This document shows positions 30,639 through 38,428 of a DNA stretch of 59,902 bases, piece by piece. The notes beneath the pieces were generated by a model that saw only the letters and a list, made by a program, of their open reading frames with translations, was not told the origin of the DNA and ran no database searches. Position numbers and translations under genes: made by a program. The DNA is from Bacteroidales bacterium (GTDB lineage Bacteria; Bacteroidota; Bacteroidia; Bacteroidales; F082), in the NCBI GenBank assembly GCA_028277395.1, contig JANQGJ010000018.1:1-59902 (forward strand), read 5' to 3'. Each line of letters begins with the position of its first letter. The first letter of the stretch is position 1.

Positions 30639-31232
30639 TTGATGAAAAAATTAATATTACCATTCATTTTTCTTTTTCTTGTTTCGTGCAGTACTCTGGA
30701 TGTAACTAATAACTGGGATAAAGAAGTAGATTTTAAAAAGTTCAAGACCTACAGTTTATATCCATGGGATAAGCAAAACGATGAAATAATCAATGAATAT
30801 GATAAACAAACTATCATCAATTCAATTAAAAGTGAAATGGAACGACGAGGCTATGAGTATGTTGAAAAAGATGGAGAATTAATAGTTTCGGCATTTGTAA
30901 TACTGGAAAATAAAACAAGTTACCAGGCATACACAAATCACTACGGAGGTTATGCAGGCTATGGTGGTGGCTGGGGATATTACGGTTCTCCATGGGCTTA
31001 TGGTTACGGCTGGGGTCCAGGCTATTATGGTGGTAGCACAACAATTACAAAAGTTGATTATTTACAGGGAACACTGATTATAGATATATTCGAACTTGCT
31101 TCTAAGAAGTTGATATGGCAGGGAATAGGTAGTGGTGAAGTTAATGAAAACCCTGCAACCCGTGATAAGAGACTTCCAAAGAGAATATCTCATATCTTCA
31201 GAAGATATCCAATACCAAAATCCAAAAAATAG
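30639..31232 (+). CDS. DUF4136 lipoprotein with Gly/Tyr-rich insert
   Basis: A 197-residue lipoprotein (signal ending FLVSCSTL). The DUF4136 core is marked by the start NWDKEVDFKKFKTYSLYPW and the later YLQGTLIIDIFELASKKLIWQGIGSGEV. Between them, about residues 105-131, is a Gly/Tyr/Trp-rich stretch (YGGYAGYGGGWGYYG and following), common in this family. The protein is expected in the envelope; its role is unknown. Its stop is only 3 bases from the end of the convergent sirtuin gene, so the transcripts probably overlap. Confidence 0.88.
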   Translation: MMKKLILPFIFLFLVSCSTLDVTNNWDKEVDFKKFKTYSLYPWDKQNDEIINEYDKQTIINSIKSEMERRGYEYVEKDGELIVSAFVILENKTSYQAYTNHYGGYAGYGGGWGYYGSPWAYGYGWGPGYYGGSTTITKVDYLQGTLIIDIFELASKKLIWQGIGSGEVNENPATRDKRLPKRISHIFRRYPIPKSKK

Positions 31233-31235
31233 GTA

Positions 31236-31925
31236 TTATATTTCGTTAAGCAACTTTTTTGCCAGTTCGGGAACACCGGTACCGGCAGGTTTGTTAATTG
31301 TTGTTAAGTTTGAAACCCCCTGTACCTGAAAGGCTCTGGGATCGATATAGTATTTGGGTATTTCCGGGTCAACATAATTAATTAAACCCGCAGCAGGATA
31401 CACTGCCATTGATGTGCCAATTACCAGAAGTATGTCGGCATCTGAGATTATCGATGCCGCAGGTTCAATCATTGGAACACTTTCTCCAAACCAGACTATA
31501 TGGGGTCTTAACTGGGATCCAAGTTCACACTTATCTCCAAGTTTTAATTCCCAGTGGTCAAGTGTGTAAATAAGTTCCGGGTCAGCAGTACTTCTTACTT
31601 TTTTTAATTCACCATGTAAATGCAGCACATTTGAAGAACCGGCTCTTTCATGTAAATCGTCAACGTTTTGAGTAACGATCTGAACATTATATTTTTCTTC
31701 AAGTTTTACAAGCCATGTATGACCGGGGTTTGGTTCAACTTCATACAACTGTTTGCGTCGCTGATTATAAAATTCCATTACTAATTCGGGATTATTGGCC
31801 CATGCCTCCGGAGTAGCAACATCTTCAACTCTGTGATTGTGCCATAGTCCGTTGTTATCGCGGAAAGTTTTTACACCACTTTCAGCACTTATCCCGGCTC
31901 CTGTTAGGACTGCTATTTTTTTCAT
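31236..31925 (-). CDS. cobB: Sir2-family NAD-dependent protein deacylase without zinc cysteines
   Basis: Removes acyl groups from lysines using NAD. The 229-residue protein has LTGAGISAESGVKTFRD, TQNVDDLHERAG, the catalytic His in LHLHGE and RPHIVWFGE. FYNQRRK supplies the Tyr-x-x-Arg pair that marks class III sirtuins acting on succinyl or malonyl lysine. The zinc module is unusual: the whole protein has one Cys (in GDKCELG), where CobB-type sirtuins normally have four zinc-binding Cys. The small module still exists (KKVRSTADPELIYTL) and presumably folds without metal. It lies downstream of mdh but behind a strong terminator. Confidence 0.9.
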   Translation of the reverse strand: MKKIAVLTGAGISAESGVKTFRDNNGLWHNHRVEDVATPEAWANNPELVMEFYNQRRKQLYEVEPNPGHTWLVKLEEKYNVQIVTQNVDDLHERAGSSNVLHLHGELKKVRSTADPELIYTLDHWELKLGDKCELGSQLRPHIVWFGESVPMIEPAASIISDADILLVIGTSMAVYPAAGLINYVDPEIPKYYIDPRAFQVQGVSNLTTINKPAGTGVPELAKKLLNEI

Positions 31926-31951
31926 ATCCTGTTATTTTTGGTAAATATAAA

Positions 31952-31980
31952 GAAAAAAAAACGCTCTCCGAAGAGAGCGT
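31952..31980 (-). terminator. Strong rho-independent terminator of mdh
   Basis: On the minus strand ACGCTCTC pairs with GAGAGCGT around a TTCG tetraloop and is followed by a run of T. The 8-bp stem is perfect. It lies 50 bases after the mdh stop and insulates the sirtuin gene. Confidence 0.93.
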
Positions 31981-32029
31981 CTTAAGCCTAAACAAGAATC
32001 GCAACCATTAATGATTAGGCAGTACTTTA

Positions 32030-32968
32030 TTAAAATATTTTCATATCATCCAGCACTTTCATAACTCCTTTGACTGAATTTGCTGACGTTTCAAGTAATT
32101 TCTTCTCTTCTTTATCCAGATCAATCTCAATAATTTCTTCAATTCCATCTTTTCCTAACTTAACAGGAACGCCAAGGTACACATCTTTCAGACCATAAGC
32201 ACCATTCAAATATGCGCACAAAGGTACAATCTTCTTTTGATCATCCACAATTGCTTCAACAAGTTGTGCAGCAGCAGCTCCCGGAGCATACCATGCGCTG
32301 GTACCCATTAGGTTAACGAGTTCCCCGCCACCTTTCTTTGTTCTTTCAACAATTTTGTCAATCTCATTTTTCCCCAAAAGCTGTGTAACCGGAATACCAT
32401 TTATTGATGTATATCGTGGTAGTGGCACCATTGTATCACCATGTCCGCCAAGTAACATAGCATGGATATCTGATGGTGCTACATTTAGCGCATTGGCAAT
32501 AAATGCACGGTATCTTCCGGTATCAAGTGTTCCGGCCATACCGAATACTTTTTTAGGATGTTTGTTTGATGCCTGAAAAGCAGCATAAGTCATAACATCA
32601 AGAGGATTGCTAACAACAATAATAATTGCATCCGGAGAATACTTTACTGCTTTTTCGGTAACCTCTTTTACAATATTTGCATTAGTTTTAATCAGATCAT
32701 CACGAGACATTCCAGGCTTTCTTGGTAACCCCGATGTTATAACGATGATCCCTGAACCTTTGGTTTTTAAGTAATCATTAGTTACACCGGTTACCCTGGT
32801 GTTAAAGTGGTTTATAGCCGCTGTTTGCCAGATATCAAGTGCTTTTCCTTCTGCAATACCTTCCTTTATATCAAGTAGTACAACTTCTTTTGCTAGATCT
32901 TTATGAGCAATTACATTAGCACAGGTAGCTCCGACATTACCAGCTCCAATAACAGTTATCTTCTCCAT
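32030..32968 (-). CDS. mdh: Malate dehydrogenase
   Basis: Interconverts malate and oxaloacetate with NAD in the TCA cycle. The product is of the lactate-dehydrogenase-like MDH type common in Bacteroidota: NAD motif ITVIGAGNVGATCA, acidic Asp in VVLLDIKEG for NAD choice, substrate Arg in GLPRKPGMSRDDL, VVSNPLD and the catalytic His in LLGGHGDTMVPL. I start at 32968 (MEKITVIGAG, 312 residues); the frame stays open 42 codons further but that extension is basic, unconserved and runs into the upstream region. Single gene with its own terminator. Confidence 0.96.
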   Translation of the reverse strand: MEKITVIGAGNVGATCANVIAHKDLAKEVVLLDIKEGIAEGKALDIWQTAAINHFNTRVTGVTNDYLKTKGSGIIVITSGLPRKPGMSRDDLIKTNANIVKEVTEKAVKYSPDAIIIVVSNPLDVMTYAAFQASNKHPKKVFGMAGTLDTGRYRAFIANALNVAPSDIHAMLLGGHGDTMVPLPRYTSINGIPVTQLLGKNEIDKIVERTKKGGGELVNLMGTSAWYAPGAAAAQLVEAIVDDQKKIVPLCAYLNGAYGLKDVYLGVPVKLGKDGIEEIIEIDLDKEEKKLLETSANSVKGVMKVLDDMKIF

Positions 32969-33327
32969 TTTGTATGGTTTTTTTTTTCGTTTAACCTTTT
33001 GTTTCATTATGGCAAATGTAATAATATTAGATTTATCCGGCAAATATTGAATGAAAGTATCTATTGTGTTGAATAACATCATTATAGGTGGCAATAGTTT
33101 GCAGCATACAATGTTGTTCAGGTATTTTTATCTTCAATAAATGTAAATATGTACATGTGTTTTTGTGACAATCGCACAATTTTTTTTCTTTTATGAAAAT
33201 CTTATCAAAATATTAACAGAAAGTTCAGCTTTAGTTTGTATTCTTGCAACACAAACTAATCTCAACTAGGATTCTAATGTGTAACTAAGTACGGCTACCA
33301 GGAAGCCGGGCGAAATTATTTTAAAAA

Positions 33328-33966
33328 ATGCAAAATCAGGTATTTACAATAACAGATAAGCATCGTGCTGCTGCAGATATCATCTTCGACAGGGTTATTA
33401 AAGACCATGTTCCGAAAAATATTATCACGGTTACAGGTGAAGTTGGAACCGGAAAATCAACAGTTTCGTATTTATTGGCAAAATTGTTCAAAAAGAAAGG
33501 CATCCGTGCGAAAATTATGGATCTGGATAATTATTATAAAGTGCCACCAACTGATCGAAAAGTCTGGCGTTTAAAACATGGTTTGGAAAGTGTTGGCCTG
33601 GATGAGTATGACTGGGACAAGATTTATGAAAATATTCAGGATTTCAAAGAAGACCGGGTTGCAAAAATGCCACTGGTTGATATGGTAACGGATTATCAGG
33701 ACGAATTGATCACGAATTTTAAAGGAGTCGATCTGCTTATAATCAAAGGGCTGTATTCCATTAAATGTAAAGAATCACGATTGAAAGTATTCATTGAGCT
33801 GTCTTTCCAGGAAGCAATGAAATATAATACTTATGAAGGTGTTGAGGAAACCGATGATTTCAGATTACAGGTAATGGGAAAAGAGCACGAAATTGTTCAG
33901 CAACTAAAGAAAGATGCGGACTTTTTTATTGATTTTGATACAGCAAATGAAAATTATCATTTGTAG
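33328..33966 (+). CDS. Uridine-kinase-like P-loop protein
   Basis: A 212-residue P-loop NTPase of the phosphoribulokinase/uridine kinase group. Walker A is GEVGTGKST (about residues 37-45), followed by KIMDLDNYYKVPPTDR, which resembles the substrate loop of uridine kinases, and DLLIIKGLYSIK at the Walker B-like strand. The N-terminal 30 residues are an extra helical lead. The family includes kinases of nucleosides and small phosphorylated compounds; the true substrate cannot be read. It is divergent from mdh and has a strong terminator just after the stop. Confidence 0.75.
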   Translation: MQNQVFTITDKHRAAADIIFDRVIKDHVPKNIITVTGEVGTGKSTVSYLLAKLFKKKGIRAKIMDLDNYYKVPPTDRKVWRLKHGLESVGLDEYDWDKIYENIQDFKEDRVAKMPLVDMVTDYQDELITNFKGVDLLIIKGLYSIKCKESRLKVFIELSFQEAMKYNTYEGVEETDDFRLQVMGKEHEIVQQLKKDADFFIDFDTANENYHL

Positions 33967-33973
33967 AAAAAAA

Positions 33974-34012
33974 GGAGCATAGAACTAATGTGTGCCTATG
34001 CTCCATATATTT
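33974..34012. terminator. Bidirectional terminator between convergent genes
   Basis: GGAGCATAG (33974-33982) pairs perfectly with CTATGCTCC (33996-34004), loop 13 bases. T-rich sequence follows on the plus strand (ATATATTTTT). On the minus strand the stem is followed by seven T (33967-33973). It can serve the kinase gene and the small zinc-ribbon-like gene at 34046-34228. Confidence 0.85.
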
Positions 34013-34045
34013 TTCTATTTTCATTCTTGATAATTCATTCAGAAA

Positions 34046-34228
34046 TTAACCAGCTTGTAAATTTTCCGCACCAGGTAACAACCCTTCTAATTTTGACGGA
34101 TCATGTATCATTACAGGAATATGTTGTGGACATATCCAATAATGATATCCTTTAAAATCCACAGCAACCAAAGGCGCCTGCATTTCATCCTGTTTACAAA
34201 CCAGGCATACTTTACTATTTTCTTCCAT
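34046..34228 (-). CDS. Small zinc-ribbon-like protein, unknown function
   Basis: A 60-residue protein with a CLVC pair at 8-11 and ICPQH near 32-37, which together could bind one zinc (Cys-x2-Cys ... Cys-x2-His). The C-terminus ends in KLEGLLPGAENLQAG. I recall close relatives as conserved hypotheticals across Bacteroidota but know no function. There is no signal peptide, so it is probably cytoplasmic. It is a single gene, convergent with the kinase and divergent from the penicillin-acylase-family gene. Confidence 0.8.
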   Translation of the reverse strand: MEENSKVCLVCKQDEMQAPLVAVDFKGYHYWICPQHIPVMIHDPSKLEGLLPGAENLQAG

Positions 34229-34396
34229 TTTATTGAATTTAATAATTTAAGTTGCAAATATCTTAAATTATTCGATATGGCAAAGTCTGATGGATTTTGG
34301 TTGTGTAATTTGTCTTTTATTTCTATGCTGTTATTTGTATTATTGCAATATATAATGTGCTGTATTACATAAAGTTTATTCCTCTCTCCTTAAAAA

Positions 34397-36793
34397 ATGA
34401 AAATACTGAAGAAAATATTGATTGTATTGACAATATTAATTGTCACATTCCTGTCTGTAAGTTATTTTTGGTTGCTATCTACCATGCCGGATTATGAAGG
34501 CACTCTCGAACTTTCAGGATTGAATAATACAGTAGAAGTGATATATGACGACTTTGGGGTTCCACATATTTATGCCACTAATTCTCACGATGCATATATG
34601 GCACTCGGATATGTACAGGCTCAGGAAAGATTGTTCCAGATGGAAATGATTCGGCGGGTTACATCCGGAAGGTTATCTGAATTATTGGGTGAGAAATTTA
34701 TAAACACCGATAAAACAATGCTAACACTTTCGATAAGAGAAATGGCTGGAAAAAGTGCTGACAAATATTTTGCTGCCATTGATGAACCATACAAAAAAGA
34801 AACATTAGCATATCTTAAAGGGATTAACTCATTTATCGATAAAGGTAATCTTCCCGTTGAGTTTACATTACTGAATTTTAAACCCGAACCTTTTGAGCCG
34901 GTTGATGTTTATACAGCCATAGGATATATGTCACTTTCATTTACTTCAGCATTGTCGCAGGAGCCCATTGTTACTAAAATCCTGGAGAGTTTTGGTGAAG
35001 AATATTTAATTGACTTTGCTATTGATTCTATGAGTAATGCCAGCCATTATAAAAGCAGTTCAAACTGTATTTCAGAAGATGGTTTTTCTCAATTGACAGA
35101 GCAGGTTTTTGCAACTTTACCGGTACCTGTATGGAATGGATCAAATAACTGGGTTTTGAGTGCCGACAGATCGAAATCAGGAAAAGTACTACTTGCAAAT
35201 GATACCCATATAAGGTACTCTCAACCGGCCGTATGGTACGAAGCATATATTGAATATCCTGGATTTAATATGGCAGGTTATTATTTATCAGGAGTACCGT
35301 ACGCTATAATTGGTCATAATGATATTATTGCTTGGGGAACAACAATTTTTCCATTTGATAACATGGATTTGTACCGCGAAAAACAAAATCCGGATAACCC
35401 AAACCAGGTGATGGTTGATGATCACTGGGAAGATTATTCCATTAAAAACCATAAAATTCCTGTTAAGAATTCTGATGACATATTATTTAGTGTTAAATAT
35501 ACCCGACACGGGCCGGTTTTAAATGGTATTTATAATAACATAGCGACTTCTAAGGATCAGCCTGTTACTCTTTGGTGGTCGTTAAACGAAATGGAATCAG
35601 CGGTTCTTGAGGCATTATACAGAATCAACAATGCCAAAAATATTGATGAGTTTGAATCTGCAATGCCTCTTATTGATTTGATTGGAATGAATATGGTTTA
35701 TGGCGATATTGAAAACAACATTGCACTTTGGTCGGCAGGTAAGATCCCAATACGTCCGGATCATGTAAATTCAAAACTCATCCTTGACGGGGCCAGTGGT
35801 GTTGATGAGATATTAGGTTACTATTCTTTCGATAAAAATCCAAAGATTAAAAACCCTGAGGATGGATTTATAACAACATCAAATGATGAGCCTCAAAGGG
35901 TGGATGGGATTTTATATCCGGGTTATTATGCACCTGGTTACAGAGCAACTCGTATAAAAAGATTGATTAATAGTCGTAATACCTGGTCTCTTGATGAACT
36001 TGCCGAAGTACAGTTAGATAATACTTCGGAAAGAGACACTATGTTAACCAGATTGATTCTTGAAGAGGCTAACCTGCAAAAAATTGCAAGTATGGGTCCT
36101 GAATATTCACTTGCATTATCACAATTAAAGAACTGGGATGGTAGCACCGGTGTTTCAAGTATTGGAGCTACTATCTTTAACAATGTTGTTTTCTATATAA
36201 TGTACAATACTTTATCCGATGAATTGGATAAAAGTGATTTCAAAAGTCTATCAGGGTCATTTCTCCTAAGATCACGTATGTTACAGATATGTTCAAACGA
36301 AGAGTCGCCATGGTTTGATAATATCAATACACCTGATAAAAAGGAAGTTCGTAGTGAGATTTTTACAGTTTCAGTGGAGGAGGCAATTACTTCACTTAAA
36401 GATCAATTGGGTGATGACATCAGCACATGGAGATGGGGCAGGGTACATACATTAACACATGTACACCCTATTGGAAAACAGGAACCGTTTGATATGATCT
36501 TCAATGTTGGTCCATTTGCAAAATCGGGAAGTAATGATGTAATTGATAAAGAGGGTTTCAGGTATAACAGTTCAGGTGATTTTAAGGTATTAGACGGACC
36601 TGCAATGCGTATGCTTGTAGATTTTTCCGATACTAAACATACCATGTCAATAATACCCACCGGGCAATCGGGAAATATAATGAGTCCGCATTATGCTGAT
36701 CAGGCAATTATGTTTAATAAAGGTGAGTACCGCAAAATGGTTACTGATAAAGAAGAGCTTGGAAGAAATAAAGTCCTGGTGCTGAAACCATAA
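34397..36793 (+). CDS. Penicillin acylase family (S45) N-terminal-nucleophile hydrolase
   Basis: A 798-residue precursor with an N-terminal membrane/signal segment (about 5-28). S45 enzymes cut themselves before a Ser that becomes the nucleophile; here it is Ser249 in NGSNNWVLS, giving an alpha chain (about 30-248) and a beta chain of about 550 residues. Other marks are RLFQMEMIRRVTSGRLSE, NDTHIRYSQPAVWYEA and HNDIIAWGTT. The enzyme should act in the periplasm on an amide bond. Known substrates in the family include beta-lactams and acyl-homoserine lactones, but neither can be assigned here. Single gene. Confidence 0.92.
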   Translation: MKILKKILIVLTILIVTFLSVSYFWLLSTMPDYEGTLELSGLNNTVEVIYDDFGVPHIYATNSHDAYMALGYVQAQERLFQMEMIRRVTSGRLSELLGEKFINTDKTMLTLSIREMAGKSADKYFAAIDEPYKKETLAYLKGINSFIDKGNLPVEFTLLNFKPEPFEPVDVYTAIGYMSLSFTSALSQEPIVTKILESFGEEYLIDFAIDSMSNASHYKSSSNCISEDGFSQLTEQVFATLPVPVWNGSNNWVLSADRSKSGKVLLANDTHIRYSQPAVWYEAYIEYPGFNMAGYYLSGVPYAIIGHNDIIAWGTTIFPFDNMDLYREKQNPDNPNQVMVDDHWEDYSIKNHKIPVKNSDDILFSVKYTRHGPVLNGIYNNIATSKDQPVTLWWSLNEMESAVLEALYRINNAKNIDEFESAMPLIDLIGMNMVYGDIENNIALWSAGKIPIRPDHVNSKLILDGASGVDEILGYYSFDKNPKIKNPEDGFITTSNDEPQRVDGILYPGYYAPGYRATRIKRLINSRNTWSLDELAEVQLDNTSERDTMLTRLILEEANLQKIASMGPEYSLALSQLKNWDGSTGVSSIGATIFNNVVFYIMYNTLSDELDKSDFKSLSGSFLLRSRMLQICSNEESPWFDNINTPDKKEVRSEIFTVSVEEAITSLKDQLGDDISTWRWGRVHTLTHVHPIGKQEPFDMIFNVGPFAKSGSNDVIDKEGFRYNSSGDFKVLDGPAMRMLVDFSDTKHTMSIIPTGQSGNIMSPHYADQAIMFNKGEYRKMVTDKEELGRNKVLVLKP

Positions 36794-36815
36794 CCTGTAT
36801 TCCGGTTATTGCTCA

Positions 36816-37217
36816 TTACTCCTTAATCCTTTTCATTATAAGAGATATTTCGATCATAAAAAAGAAAACAAGGGTAATGAGCCCGATAAGGAATATTTTA
36901 GATATGCTTATGTTAAATTCCAGGTTTAGTTCCCCGATTTTATTAAAATATTGGTTCAGGTGAGCGAAATTTATCATAATAGGGTTTGTAAATTGTAATA
37001 ACGAAATAATAGTGATAATTATCCCTGTTACCATAATCCATCCCTTCCAGGTTATCAAAGGGGTAGCTGATAATGAAATTTTTTCAGCTTCGGTTACATT
37101 TGCCGCAGCAATTTTATCCATTACCGATGCGGTAAAATCATCCCCGGGTTTCTCAATAGTAGAAAGCTTTACAGCTTGTTTCAGGAATACATCCTTATGT
37201 TTATCAGCAGTATTCAT
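36816..37217 (-). CDS. Two-helix membrane protein, candidate anti-sigma factor
   Basis: A 133-residue protein not matched to a named family. It has a cytoplasmic N-terminal part of about 55 residues with a helical FTASVMDKIAAANV segment, then two membrane helices (about 58-78 and 106-128). It overlaps the end of the ECF sigma gene by 14 bases, the standard arrangement for an anti-sigma partner. Unlike zinc anti-sigma factors it has no Cys and no HxxxCxxC motif. The N-terminal FTASVMDKI pattern resembles short anti-sigma-like regions seen beside Bacteroidota sigma factors. The role is inferred from position. Confidence 0.7.
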   Translation of the reverse strand: MNTADKHKDVFLKQAVKLSTIEKPGDDFTASVMDKIAAANVTEAEKISLSATPLITWKGWIMVTGIIITIISLLQFTNPIMINFAHLNQYFNKIGELNLEFNISISKIFLIGLITLVFFFMIEISLIMKRIKE

Positions 37218-37785
37218 AATCCATTATTTCATTTCCAACTTTATCTTTCAGTTCTGCATATAACTTTTGTCTGCTTCTAAATAATCTGACCTTAACATTT
37301 TGTTTCGAAATGCCTGTAATCTCAGCAATTTCACCAACAGATAATTCATCATAGTAGTACAAAGTTATGATAATCTGTTCAATGTCGGGTAGTTTTGAAA
37401 TAGCATTGTCAATTATATCTTTTTTTTCAAGTTTACTCAATTCATAGTGAGCATCAGGAGAACTTCCCATAGAGTATTCAGTTTTGTTATCAATTTCAGT
37501 GGTTAAAGCATGTTTTCTCTGCGATTTATACCTGTTAACTGAGGTATTGTACGCAATACGATATATCCATGTTGATAATCTGGACCTGGAGTTAAACTTG
37601 CTTAATGACTGATATACCTTAACAAAAACGTCCTGGGCAATTTCTTCGGCCTCTTCCCTGTTTTTAAGAATCCTGAAGCAAAGAGTAGTTACCATATCCT
37701 GAAACGAATTTACGATTTGTTCGAAACTCTGAATATCACCATTAATGACATTCCTGATAATTATTTGCTCCTCTGATATGCCCAT
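37204..37785 (-). CDS. ECF (sigma-70 family) RNA polymerase sigma factor
   Basis: A 193-residue extracytoplasmic-function sigma factor. Region 2 includes VTTLCFRILKNREEAEEIAQDVFVKV in its helices and STWIYRIAYN; region 4 is LPDIEQIIITLYYYDELSVGEIAEITG followed by NVKVRLFRSRQKL. I start at 37785 (MGISEEQIII); a start 22 codons upstream is in frame but adds an unconserved hydrophobic piece. The downstream overlapping membrane gene is probably its regulator. A DUF6249 membrane protein is divergently encoded 170 bases away and may be a target or part of the same circuit. Confidence 0.93.
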   Translation of the reverse strand: MGISEEQIIIRNVINGDIQSFEQIVNSFQDMVTTLCFRILKNREEAEEIAQDVFVKVYQSLSKFNSRSRLSTWIYRIAYNTSVNRYKSQRKHALTTEIDNKTEYSMGSSPDAHYELSKLEKKDIIDNAISKLPDIEQIIITLYYYDELSVGEIAEITGISKQNVKVRLFRSRQKLYAELKDKVGNEIMDYEYC

Positions 37786-37954
37786 TTTTCTTTTAGACAG
37801 CTGAACCGGAATTTGGTTACAATAAATAAAATTAAAAATATTTGTAACCAAAGTATTAAAGTACCTGTCAAAGATAAAAATGAAACTAACAAATTAGCTT
37901 TTGTTTTGAAAATTAAAAACTTAGGAATTAACAATAACAATAAAAACAGAGAAA

Positions 37955-38302
37955 ATGGAAGTATCAATTGTATTTATCAGCTTATTTATAGCAATTTTCG
38001 GTATTTGCTATTTATACTATAATACACGGCATAAGGAGCGTCTTGCTCTTATAGAGAAAGATAAAGATGTTAGTGTGTTTGCAAGTAAAAAAACGTACAA
38101 AAGCAGCAATATCGGGAAAATAATTATTTTGAATCTCGGGTTAATATCAATCGGGGTTGGTACAGGAATTTTGTTCGGTAGCTTTTTGTACCATGTAGGA
38201 TGGATGCAGGAAGAAGTAGCAATATCAGCATCAATATTTCTTATGAGTGGTATCGCCCTGATTATTGGATTCTTCATTACAAAAAAAATGGATGAAGAAT
38301 AA
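37955..38302 (+). CDS. DUF6249-family membrane protein
   Basis: A 115-residue protein with an N-terminal membrane helix (about 3-22), a charged stretch HKERLALIEKDKDVS, and two more helices (about 53-77 and 88-108). It ends KKMDEE. The pattern matches DUF6249, small membrane proteins commonly found beside ECF sigma genes in Bacteroidota; the function is unknown. It is divergent from the sigma factor and ends at a strong terminator. Confidence 0.8.
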   Translation: MEVSIVFISLFIAIFGICYLYYNTRHKERLALIEKDKDVSVFASKKTYKSSNIGKIIILNLGLISIGVGTGILFGSFLYHVGWMQEEVAISASIFLMSGIALIIGFFITKKMDEE

Positions 38303-38365
38303 AGAAACATCTCATTTGCAGATCAATTTTGATTTTTACTTTTACGATTTTATCAAGGTTAGTTT

Positions 38366-38395
38366 AAAAAGGCATAATTCGGTTTATGCCTTTTT
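38366..38395. terminator. Bidirectional terminator between DUF6249 and the MORN-repeat gene
   Basis: AAAAAGGCATAA (38366-38377) pairs perfectly with TTATGCCTTTTT (38384-38395), a 12-bp stem with a 6-base loop. The A and T runs at the ends let it work in both directions between the convergent genes. Confidence 0.88.
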
Positions 38396-38428
38396 CATTG
38401 GTTATGGAATTATTGATAATTAAGTATA

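Noticed and set aside
32969..33094. N-terminal extension of malate dehydrogenase by 42 codons
   Set aside because: The extra residues are unconserved and precede the NAD motif that normally begins within five residues of the start.
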